A stretch of DNA of 10,194 nt from Clostridia bacterium (GCA_017938645.1 JAGBBE010000127.1:1-10194), one strand, 5' to 3'. Positions 1 through 3,786 are shown, counted from the stretch's first letter. Made by a program: numbers and translations. The notes: generated from the letters alone by a model not told the origin.

Positions 1-33
1 AGACGGCTCTGTGGGGGCCCCCAACGACCGACC

Positions 34-59
34 CTTTCCGCTGGGCGCCCGGCGGAAAG
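34..59 (+). repeat. GC-rich hairpin at the window edge
   Basis: CTTTCCGC (34-41) is the exact reverse complement of GCGGAAAG (52-59), and the interior can add two more pairs, giving a stable stem. It lies in the leader before a possible tiny gene at 98. No U-tract follows, so it is not an intrinsic terminator. GGGGGCCCCC at 13-22 is a second self-complementary block. The role of both is unknown. Confidence 0.4.
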
Positions 60-97
60 CCCGAAAAGGGAAAACGAAAAGAAAGGAGGAACCCCCG

Positions 98-172
98 ATG
101 GCACGACCGCCCCCGACGGAAAGTCCGCCCCTGCTTTGCCCACGCCCGGTCTCTCACGACCACTCCGCCTGA
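98..172 (+). CDS. Possible 24-residue Pro-rich leader-like peptide, or tail of a longer gene
   Basis: An ATG at 98 follows an AAAGGAGG site (83-89) at normal spacing. It opens a 24-codon frame rich in Pro, ending Ser-Ala-stop. The TGA at 170-172 is the UGA of the first hammerhead core, the same arrangement as the better supported 95-aa gene that ends in the third hammerhead. That parallel, plus the ribosome site, is the main support. The same frame is open back to base 2 without a stop, so this could instead be the basic C-terminal tail of a gene starting outside the window. GC-rich DNA has few stops, so chance is a real alternative. No family is recognised. Confidence 0.35.
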   Translation: MARPPPTESPPLLCPRPVSHDHSA

Positions 173-224
173 CGATGGCTGGGAGGGCTCCCAGCCGAAA
201 CGCACCAAGCGTCGTGGAAAGCCC
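164..224 (+). ncRNA. Hammerhead ribozyme 1 (type I, GUC cleavage site)
   Basis: Self-cleaving RNA. Stem I is open to the flanks: UCCGC (164-168) pairs with GUGGA (214-218). The core box CUGACGA is at 169-175 and an extra U at 176. Stem II is GGCUGGGA (177-184) with UCCCAGCC (189-196), loop GGGC. GAA is at 197-199. Stem III is ACGC (200-203) with GCGU (209-212), loop ACCAA. C213 is the nucleotide 5' of the predicted cut (213/214). Loop II GGGC (185-188) can pair with GCCC (221-224) just 3' of stem I, a likely tertiary pseudoknot. The UGA of the preceding frame (170-172) lies inside the core. The only departure from the classical consensus is the U between A9 and stem II. Cleavage would leave a 5'-OH end about 38 nt before the start codon at 252. 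Confidence 0.86.
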
Positions 225-251
225 GCAAAACCAACGAAGGAGGTCTCTACC

Positions 252-569
252 ATGAAGCAAGAAGTCCGCACCGCATTTGTTGCCGCGAACGCGGTAACCG
301 CAGCCGTCAGGGCTGCAGAAGCAGCAGTTACCCTCTTGGAGCAAGCCCCCAACGCATGGGGTCTCGCCGATGAGGCATACTGGCTCTGCCGCGCCGCACA
401 GGAGGCTGCGCAGAACACCGCCGATGAACTCGACCCCGAAGAGGCTCTGGAGGACGATATGATCCTCTACGCCTTCCACACCGCCATGGAAGCTGTCGAA
501 AAGGCTTGCACGGTTGCTGACGAGCTGGTCTCTCTGGCAGAGGCCGCAGGACACGAAATCCGCCGCTGA
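252..569 (+). CDS. Hypothetical Ala-rich helical protein, 105 aa
   Basis: This is an acidic, Ala- and Glu-rich protein of 105 residues with no signal peptide or membrane segment. Long runs without Pro or Gly between residues 1-50 and 70-100 suggest an all-helical, possibly coiled-coil fold. I do not recognise a family. The start is set by AAGGAGG at 236-242 upstream of ATG 252. It is the first gene after hammerhead 1, so after cleavage it would be translated from a short leader with a 5'-OH. Its stop codon (TGA 567-569) sits in the loop of a terminator-like hairpin, so translation of this gene may influence read-through into the next one. Codon use matches the neighbouring small genes. Function unknown; it is probably part of a mobile-element accessory module. 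Confidence 0.75.
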   Translation: MKQEVRTAFVAANAVTAAVRAAEAAVTLLEQAPNAWGLADEAYWLCRAAQEAAQNTADELDPEEALEDDMILYAFHTAMEAVEKACTVADELVSLAEAAGHEIRR

Positions 570-590
570 GAAGTGGCGGATCATTTTTTT
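558..590 (+). terminator. Intra-operon terminator-like hairpin with a stop codon in its loop
   Basis: ATCCGCCGC (558-566) pairs with GTGGCGGAT (573-581) over nine positions including one G-U. The loop is TGAGAA, whose TGA is the stop codon of the 105-aa gene. CA and seven T follow (584-590), giving the full shape of an intrinsic terminator. The T-run abuts the AGGAGGA ribosome site of the next gene. A ribosome finishing the upstream gene would cover the 5' arm, so attenuation coupled to translation is a reasonable inference. Confidence 0.7.
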
Positions 591-605
591 AGGAGGAATC
601 TAACA

Positions 606-839
606 ATGAAGGTACGCGATCTGATGGAAATTCTGGAAATGTTCGACGAGAACTGCGAGGTCAAGCTGGCCTACCAGCCCAACTGGCCCCTTTGCACCAA
701 GGTGGCCTCGGTCAAGAAGAAGGACGGCGTGGTATTCATCTGCGAAAGCGGCTACGGCGGCAACGACTATGCCCCCAGCGGCCTCTTTGAAACCAACGAA
801 AGCCTCGACCTTGACGAAGAGGAGGAATGGGACGAATAA
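606..839 (+). CDS. Small acidic hypothetical protein, 77 aa, accessory-module type
   Basis: The protein starts MKVRDLMEILEMFDENCEVK and contains an AYQPNWPL motif near residues 22-29, then a two-strand-like middle and a very acidic tail (DLDEEEEWDE). From memory, small proteins with this N-terminal helix followed by a QPNWP-like motif are common in accessory modules of conjugative elements and phages; no function is established that I know of. The start at ATG 606 is chosen because AGGAGGA lies at 591-597. An in-frame upstream extension to 573 would lie inside the preceding hairpin and is unlikely. The gene follows the 558-590 hairpin, and its TAA (837-839) ends one base before stem I of hammerhead 2, so its transcript would be cut about 50 nt after the stop. 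Confidence 0.75.
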   Translation: MKVRDLMEILEMFDENCEVKLAYQPNWPLCTKVASVKKKDGVVFICESGYGGNDYAPSGLFETNESLDLDEEEEWDE

Positions 840-840
840 C

Positions 841-898
841 CCCGCCTGACGATGGCCCCGGCAAGGGCCGAAACGCGCCTCGGCGCGTCGCGGGAGCC
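841..898 (+). ncRNA. Hammerhead ribozyme 2 (type I, GUC cleavage site)
   Basis: Stem I is CCCGC (841-845) with GCGGG (890-894). CUGACGA is at 846-852 and the extra U at 853. Stem II is GGCCC (854-858) with GGGCC (865-869), loop CGGCAA. GAA is at 870-872. Stem III is ACGCGC (873-878) with GCGCGU (883-888), loop CUCG. C889 precedes the predicted cut (889/890). The GGC in loop II (860-862) can pair with GCC (896-898) one base beyond stem I. Stems II and III differ in sequence and length from copy 1 while the core is identical, the pattern expected of a functional RNA. It fills the gap between the 77-aa gene and the 68-aa gene, so the cut product would carry the 68-aa gene with a 44-nt leader. 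Confidence 0.87.
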
Positions 899-904
899 AC
901 TCCC
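892..904 (+). promoter_or_regulatory. Alternative hairpin just inside the predicted cleaved 5' end
   Basis: GGGAG (892-896) pairs with CTCCC (900-904) around a CCA loop. It starts two bases after the predicted hammerhead 2 cut and uses bases that form stem I and the pseudoknot before cleavage. It could therefore form only when the ribozyme is unfolded or cut, and could cap the new 5' end. A similar hairpin follows hammerhead 3. Confidence 0.45.
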
Positions 905-933
905 CATATCTATCAAATCAAGGAGGAACCATC

Positions 934-1140
934 ATGCTGAATCTGACCCAAGCCATCGAACACGGCAAGCGCGTAGGAGTCCGCTTCTACGTCATGAACG
1001 ACGCAAACTGCGTCATGGGCGGTACCCAAACCCTGGAACAGGCCGAGGACATGAAGCGTCGCTTTGAAGCCGCCGACCGTCGGAACCCGTGGACGAAGGG
1101 AACCACCCGCTTCTACATCAAGCCCGTCACCGAACGCTGA
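934..1140 (+). CDS. Hypothetical protein, 68 aa
   Basis: A basic 68-residue protein beginning MLNLTQAIEHGKRVGVRFYV and ending FYIKPVTER. The pattern of an N-terminal helix, a short strand, a helix around residues 32-45 and a C-terminal strand suggests a small alpha/beta domain; no family is recognised. The start is fixed by AAGGAGGA at 920-927, seven bases from ATG 934. It is the first gene after hammerhead 2 and is followed 21 bp later by the 95-aa gene with no ribozyme between them, so the two would stay on one cleaved message. A same-strand frame at 852-1067 begins inside the ribozyme and lacks a ribosome site, so this frame is preferred. Confidence 0.72.
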   Translation: MLNLTQAIEHGKRVGVRFYVMNDANCVMGGTQTLEQAEDMKRRFEAADRRNPWTKGTTRFYIKPVTER

Positions 1141-1161
1141 CAAATTGAGAGGAGGATCATC

Positions 1162-1449
1162 ATGACCCGTGCGTACAAGATCACCCGTCTGCCCGAAGGA
1201 TACTGCAAGCTGGCCATCGCCGCTTGGAAATGCCTCTATGACCGCGAGCTCTTTGAAATCGAGGGCAAGCTGGTATTCACCGACGACCTTGAGGACTACC
1301 TCGACGGCAACGGCGAGCATAACGGATGCTGCGACGTTTTTGACTCGCATGCTGACTTTGAACGCTGGCTTCTGAATTGCGTCGCCGAATGGATCGCTAT
1401 GGACCCGATGACGCTTGGCGGCCTTGATGACTATATCAAACTCGCCTGA
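1162..1449 (+). CDS. Acidic hypothetical protein, 95 aa, ending inside a hammerhead
   Basis: A 95-residue acidic protein, cytosolic by composition. It has an alpha/beta-like N-terminus, a Cys pair in GCCDVF near residue 56, a Trp-rich helix (FERWLLNCVAEW, roughly 66-77), and ends LGGLDDYIKLA. I do not recognise the family. The start follows GAGGAGG (1149-1155). Its last codons, Leu-Ala-stop (CTC GCC TGA), are at the same time the 5' arm of stem I and the first bases of the core of hammerhead 3 (stop 1447-1449). Ribosomes terminating here must unfold or block the ribozyme, so cleavage and translation of this gene are physically linked. The coding sequence and the ribozyme share bases without a premature stop or frame disturbance. 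Confidence 0.75.
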   Translation: MTRAYKITRLPEGYCKLAIAAWKCLYDRELFEIEGKLVFTDDLEDYLDGNGEHNGCCDVFDSHADFERWLLNCVAEWIAMDPMTLGGLDDYIKLA

Positions 1450-1516
1450 CGATGGCTCCGTGGCAGGAGCCGAAACGCCGCCGGCAGTGCCGGACCCAAC
1501 GGCGTCGCGGGAGCCA
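1441..1516 (+). ncRNA. Hammerhead ribozyme 3 (type I, extended stem III)
   Basis: Stem I is CUCGC (1441-1445) with GCGGG (1507-1511). CUGACGA is at 1446-1452 and the extra U at 1453. Stem II is GGCUCC (1454-1459) with GGAGCC (1466-1471), loop GUGGCA. GAA is at 1472-1474. Stem III is ACGCCG (1475-1480) with CGGCGU (1500-1505), and its interior carries an extra hairpin CCGGC/GCCGG (1481-1485, 1489-1493) plus ACCCAA. C1506 precedes the predicted cut (1506/1507). Loop II UGGC (1461-1464) can pair with GCCA (1513-1516); copy 1 has GGGC with GCCC, a compensatory difference. The stop of the 95-aa gene is inside the core. The cut product would carry the 202-aa gene with a 39-nt leader. Confidence 0.88.
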
Positions 1517-1524
1517 AAGCTCCT
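1509..1524 (+). promoter_or_regulatory. Alternative hairpin just inside the predicted cleaved 5' end
   Basis: GGGAGC (1509-1514) pairs with GCTCCT (1519-1524, last pair G-U) around CAAA. It begins two bases after the predicted hammerhead 3 cut and competes with stem I and the pseudoknot. The equivalent hairpin after hammerhead 2 has the same placement but a different 3' arm. Confidence 0.45.
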
Positions 1525-1545
1525 AAATCTAGAGGAGGTATCACC

Positions 1546-2154
1546 ATGAATCAGAACGATATCAATCGAATGTTCACCGACAAGGTGACGGAACTGATCG
1601 GGCAGGGCTATCAGATTAACCCGGCTACCATGAGCGGCTCTCAGGGGGAGCATGCCCACGTGGATCTGCGCAAGGACACGGATATCATCCGCGTCCTCCT
1701 GGACGACGGAAGCGACTACGAAGAGGGTGTTGATTTCATGCGCCTGGTGGTCGGACGCTGCACCGATCAGATCAGGATGGGCACGTTTGACCGGCTGGGA
1801 AATACCATCTGGAATAACCGACTGGAGATTCTCTTTGAAATCAAGTTCGCCAAGATTGCCGAGAATTACTTCACAGATATGGAAACCGGCGTACAGATGC
1901 GCCGTAAAAGTTACCTGCGCTGGAAGCAGAAGAACCGCAGAGATCGCCGCGACCTTCCGGACTCTTGCAAATCGGCAGCCCTGCGCTACGTCCAGCGCCA
2001 GCCCCGCATGAAGACCTGCAAGCTCTCCGAAATCGAACGCGTGACCCGCGTCAATCGCTCCGAGTTGGGAAAAACCCTGCCCAACCTCAGAGGCTACGAG
2101 ATCGTCGCCCGCGGCAAGACCTTCTTCATCAAGGCGCCTCGTGGCGACCGCTGA
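1546..2154 (+). CDS. Hypothetical protein, 202 aa, largest product of the small-gene array
   Basis: A 202-residue protein with two visible parts. Residues 1-120 are a mixed alpha/beta domain with a GSQGEHAHVDLRKD segment (about 31-44) and acidic loops. Residues 121-202 are strongly basic (RRKSYLRWKQKNRRDRRD) and end in a segment with helix-turn-helix character (CKLSEIERVTRVNRSELG, then LRGYEIVARGKTFFIKAP). This suggests nucleic-acid binding by the C-terminal half, but that is inference; no named family is assigned. I recall similar hypothetical proteins from accessory regions of gut Clostridia. The start follows AGAGGAGG (1531-1538) at ATG 1546, just after hammerhead 3. A 446-codon frame on the opposite strand covering this area lacks a ribosome site and is regarded as a shadow. 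Confidence 0.78.
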   Translation: MNQNDINRMFTDKVTELIGQGYQINPATMSGSQGEHAHVDLRKDTDIIRVLLDDGSDYEEGVDFMRLVVGRCTDQIRMGTFDRLGNTIWNNRLEILFEIKFAKIAENYFTDMETGVQMRRKSYLRWKQKNRRDRRDLPDSCKSAALRYVQRQPRMKTCKLSEIERVTRVNRSELGKTLPNLRGYEIVARGKTFFIKAPRGDR

Positions 2155-2157
2155 ACG

Positions 2158-2167
2158 CTTTTGAATC
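2158..2167. repeat. CTTTTGAATC motif, copy 1 of 5
   Basis: This ten-base word occurs exactly at 2158, 2376, 3041 and 3653, and once with a single change (CTTCTGAATC) at 2615. Here it lies four bases after the stop of the 202-aa gene and just before the next ribosome site. Four exact copies in 1.5 kb is far above chance for a ten-base word. Its role is unknown. Confidence 0.6.
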
Positions 2168-2184
2168 AAAAAGGAGGTCCGATT

Positions 2185-2373
2185 ATGAAGAATCTGGAGC
2201 AGTTCACCACGAAAGAAGTCGTGAATTATTACATCGGCTACATCATGGAGCATGATCTGGCGTCGTCAAAATCGCAGGCACGCCAGCTTCTCCTGAATGC
2301 TCTGACCTACAACGTCGTGCGCGAGGCAGTGGTCGATCAGATCGCATTCCTCATCGAAGCCGACGACGAATAA
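2185..2373 (+). CDS. Hypothetical protein, 62 aa
   Basis: A 62-residue acidic protein (MKNLEQFTTKEVVNYYIGYI...) predicted to be a compact bundle of three helices with a Tyr pair at 15-16 and an acidic C-terminus (EADDE). No signal peptide or membrane span. The family is not recognised, though small helical proteins like this are usual in element accessory modules. The ATG at 2185 is chosen because AAAGGAGG lies at 2169-2176; the in-frame TTG at 2161 would begin before that site and inside the CTTTTGAATC motif. The next gene follows 23 bp later. Confidence 0.7.
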   Translation: MKNLEQFTTKEVVNYYIGYIMEHDLASSKSQARQLLLNALTYNVVREAVVDQIAFLIEADDE

Positions 2374-2375
2374 AT

Positions 2376-2385
2376 CTTTTGAATC
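2376..2385. repeat. CTTTTGAATC motif, copy 2 of 5
   Basis: Exact copy, two bases after the TAA of the 62-aa gene. It directly abuts the GAGGTG ribosome site of the next gene, the same stop-motif-ribosome-site order as copy 1. Confidence 0.6.
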
Positions 2386-2396
2386 GAGGTGCGCCC

Positions 2397-2594
2397 ATGA
2401 GAAGAACCATCCGAAAGACCTTCCTGCTGGAAGGCGAAACCGTCACCATGAAATACGTCAAGCAGCTCTGCGGCATTGAGCGTTACAATTGCATCATCGA
2501 GGATGCCAAGAAGAAATTCTTTGCAGACCCGACAGTGGAGCTTTGTTACCCGACGCCTGCAGGATACCTGACCATCTGGTTTCAGGTGGCATGA
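2397..2594 (+). CDS. Hypothetical protein, 65 aa, last gene of the array
   Basis: A 65-residue basic protein (MRRTIRKTFLLEGETVTMKY...) with an N-terminal strand, a helix around residues 20-42 (KQLCGIERYNCIIEDAKKKF) and a C-terminal strand (PAGYLTIWFQVA). No family recognised. ATG 2397 follows GAGGTG at 2386-2391. The in-frame TTG at 2379 lies within the CTTTTGAATC motif before that site and is rejected as start. The gene is followed 30 bp later by an intrinsic terminator, marking the end of the plus-strand array. Confidence 0.68.
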   Translation: MRRTIRKTFLLEGETVTMKYVKQLCGIERYNCIIEDAKKKFFADPTVELCYPTPAGYLTIWFQVA

Positions 2595-2614
2595 ATTCAG
2601 CGCATCGCCCTACG

Positions 2615-2624
2615 CTTCTGAATC
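2615..2624. repeat. CTTCTGAATC motif, copy 3 of 5 (one mismatch)
   Basis: It differs from the other copies at one base. It lies directly 5' of the terminator stem at 2625 and 20 bases after the last stop of the array. Confidence 0.5.
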
Positions 2625-2652
2625 GCCGTCCGCAGTGGGGCGGCTTTTCTTC
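2625..2652 (+). terminator. Intrinsic terminator of the small-gene array
   Basis: GCCGTCC (2625-2631) pairs with GGGCGGC (2638-2644) over seven positions including one T-G, with a six-base loop, followed by TTTTCTTC. It lies 30 bp after the last small gene on the same strand. Confidence 0.75.
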
Positions 2653-2688
2653 ATTGCCATTTGATTCCATGGCACATCTTTCTTACCA

Positions 2689-2763
2689 TGTGGCCAATTG
2701 GCCACACGGTATTGTGCCTTTTAACGATTCTGTCTCCGATATACCCCTGGGCCAACTGGCCGG
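2689..2763. repeat. Pair of related palindromes (GGCCAATTGGCC and GGCCAACTGGCC)
   Basis: TGTGGCCAATTGGCCACA at 2689-2706 is a perfect 18-bp palindrome. A relative with core GGCCAACTGGCC is at 2750-2761, about 57 bp away centre to centre. Paired similar dyads are typical of operators bound by a dimeric protein or of element-end and resolution sites. No gene with a clear promoter starts beside them, so the role is open. Confidence 0.6.
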
Positions 2764-2886
2764 AGGGTCCTTCTCTGTATCTACACATGAAAAATGTCTA
2801 CCACGTGCCAATATTGACATAGATCCATTTAGCATAGAGCTATCCCCTTCGCCGTACCCTCCCGAAAATTTGCGGGAAGGTGTTTT

Positions 2887-3057
2887 ATGAATATAGAAGA
2901 GCTGCTTATCCACGATATTGCTTCATGGCTCCTATGTGCGTATATCGCTGATCGGAAATATGCCGATGCGCCTTTCTTTCATCACGCAACTGCCTGCACA
3001 AAAAAGATCATACAACCCAGCTGTTGCATTCACCCTGGAGCTTTTGAATCCAGATAG
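2887..3057 (+). CDS. Possible small Cys- and His-containing protein, 56 aa
   Basis: An ATG at 2887 follows GGGAAGGTG and opens a 56-codon frame starting MNIEELLIHDIASWLLCAY. The middle has FFHHATACTKK and the C-terminal part has CCIHPGAF, so Cys and His residues are concentrated, which could hint at metal binding. No family is recognised. Just before the start, CCTCCCG and CGGGAAGG can form an imperfect stem. The CTTTTGAATC copy at 3041 lies inside the last codons; elsewhere this motif sits between genes, which argues against coding. It may be a chance frame. Confidence 0.25.
   Translation: MNIEELLIHDIASWLLCAYIADRKYADAPFFHHATACTKKIIQPSCCIHPGAFESR
3041..3050. repeat. CTTTTGAATC motif, copy 4 of 5
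   Basis: Exact copy in the gene-poor stretch, overlapping the end of the doubtful 56-aa frame. Confidence 0.55.
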
Positions 3058-3170
3058 GGCTTAAATGCTTTTACTACAGATATCCCCACATCCTTACCTA
3101 AACCTTATGCAAAACTCTGATTCCGGAACGCCGGGAGAAGTAGTATTGATTTCTGTCGTTCACCGTTAAA

Positions 3171-3401
3171 GGTAGCCACTGGTAGCCACTCGCTTTTCCA
3201 TAGTGGCTACCTCAAGAGGAGCTCAAAACCCTTGTGCCACAGGGCTTTTCATATATAGGTAGCCACAGTAGCCACTGTAACCACACCTATATACTATATA
3301 TAGGGAATTTTTAAGAGCCCCCTTCTGACTCATTCATTTTATTATATATATTTCTTCTTTGTATATCCGAAATAGTGGCTACTGTGGCTACCGTGGCTAC
3401 C
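3171..3401. repeat. Cluster of nine GTAGCCAC repeats (iteron-like) around AT-rich DNA
   Basis: GTAGCCAC occurs on the plus strand at 3172, 3182, 3259, 3268 and, with one change (GTAACCAC), 3277. Its complement GTGGCTAC is at 3203, 3375, 3384 and 3393. Spacing inside the groups is 9 or 10 bp, close to a helical turn. Units 3181-3190 and 3202-3211 make a perfect 10-bp inverted pair. A 19-bp block, GGTAGCCACAGTAGCCACT, is at 3258-3276 and inverted at 3374-3392. The DNA between (about 3285-3360) is very AT-rich. Ordered direct and inverted iterons beside AT-rich DNA resemble plasmid or element replication origins, but no initiator gene is in the window. Confidence 0.7.
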
Positions 3402-3611
3402 TGCATGCCAAATACGGCAGCAGTGTCATAGCATACCCAGACCTTCTCTGCTAAATTTTTTTGCAGATGCTTAACCACATCTCTACACGTGCCAGACCGA
3501 CAGGAACTCACCATTGCTCTCAAATATACATGTATTCTTATTTTTAATCATATTATGGACGTTTTCCCTAACTCGGGACGTTTTGCTTAAATCGTCCATC
3601 GTTGGGTGCAT
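3311..3611 (-). pseudogene. Possible frameshifted small gene with a VATVATVAT stretch
   Basis: Two overlapping minus-strand frames could be one broken gene. The first runs from ATG 3611 to a TAG at 3483-3485 (42 codons, MHPTMDDLSKTSRVRENVHN...). The second, one frame off, is open from about 3551 to a TAA at 3311 (best internal start TTG 3521-3523) and reads through VVKHLQKNLAEKV and VATVATVATISDI. A one-base shift in the overlap would join them into a protein of about 100 residues. The Val-Ala-Thr run is encoded by the GTAGCCAC repeats, so repeats and coding sequence share the same DNA. No good ribosome site precedes either start. The alternative is that neither frame is coding. Confidence 0.25.
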
Positions 3612-3637
3612 TTTTGCTTATTTAGCCTCGAATTATC

Positions 3638-3675
3638 AAAAAAAGTGACCGGCTTTTGAATCAAGAAAGCCGGTC
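3638..3675 (-). terminator. Strong intrinsic terminator on the minus strand
   Basis: GACCGGCTTT (3647-3656) is the exact complement of AAAGCCGGTC (3666-3675), with a nine-base loop. Read on the minus strand the stem is followed by ACTTTTTTT. No minus-strand gene other than the tRNA, which has its own terminator, lies upstream, so it may back up the tRNA terminator or belong to a lost gene. Its 5' arm and loop contain the fifth CTTTTGAATC copy (3653-3662). Confidence 0.65.
3653..3662. repeat. CTTTTGAATC motif, copy 5 of 5
   Basis: Exact copy inside the minus-strand terminator hairpin; the last copy before the tRNA. Confidence 0.55.
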
Positions 3676-3786
3676 AGGTACGAACCCAATACGATCAGAT
3701 GAATCCGAACATCCGATTTCTTGCGTAACAAAGGGCTATTTTGTCGCTATCGCCTTATTTATGACGGTTATCTTGTCTATAAATGC

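Larger units (their letters stand above)
2595..3310. other. Gene-poor, AT-richer accessory stretch
   Basis: Between the small-gene array and the minus-strand fragment at 3311 I find no well supported gene. The stretch holds the array terminator, two related palindromes, a possible 56-aa gene (2887-3057), two CTTYTGAATC copies, and the left half of the GTAGCCAC repeat cluster. Base composition drops visibly from the GC-rich array, suggesting a different origin or non-coding function. Confidence 0.6.

Noticed and set aside
1..255. Stop-free plus-strand frame 1 running from the window edge to the 105-aa start
   Set aside because: It crosses hammerhead 1 and the hairpin at 34-59, gives Pro/Arg-rich low-complexity protein, and is explained by scarcity of stops in GC-rich DNA.
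852..1067. 71-codon plus-strand frame starting in hammerhead 2
   Set aside because: No ribosome site; its ATG belongs to the ribozyme (GATGG) and it overlaps the better supported 68-aa gene.
1138..1162. CTGACAA after the 68-aa gene as a degenerate fourth hammerhead
   Set aside because: The CUGANGA box is not matched, and there is no GAAA, stem II or stem III in the 21-bp gap.
913..2253. 446-codon open frame on the minus strand across the small-gene array
   Set aside because: It overlaps several plus-strand genes that each have a ribosome site and three ribozymes on the plus strand. It has no ribosome site and low-information composition, as expected for an antisense shadow in GC-rich DNA.
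2683..2913. 76-codon minus-strand frame ending in the large palindrome
   Set aside because: It starts with GTG without a ribosome site and runs through palindromes and imperfect stems. No recognisable protein features.
3160..3250. AACCCTTGTGCCACAGGGCTTTT region as a terminator
   Set aside because: The stem is short with a mismatch or bulge, the T-run is only four, and no gene precedes it.
3171..3401. GTAGCCAC repeats as a CRISPR array
   Set aside because: Units are only 8-10 bp, are almost directly adjacent without spacers, and occur in both orientations.
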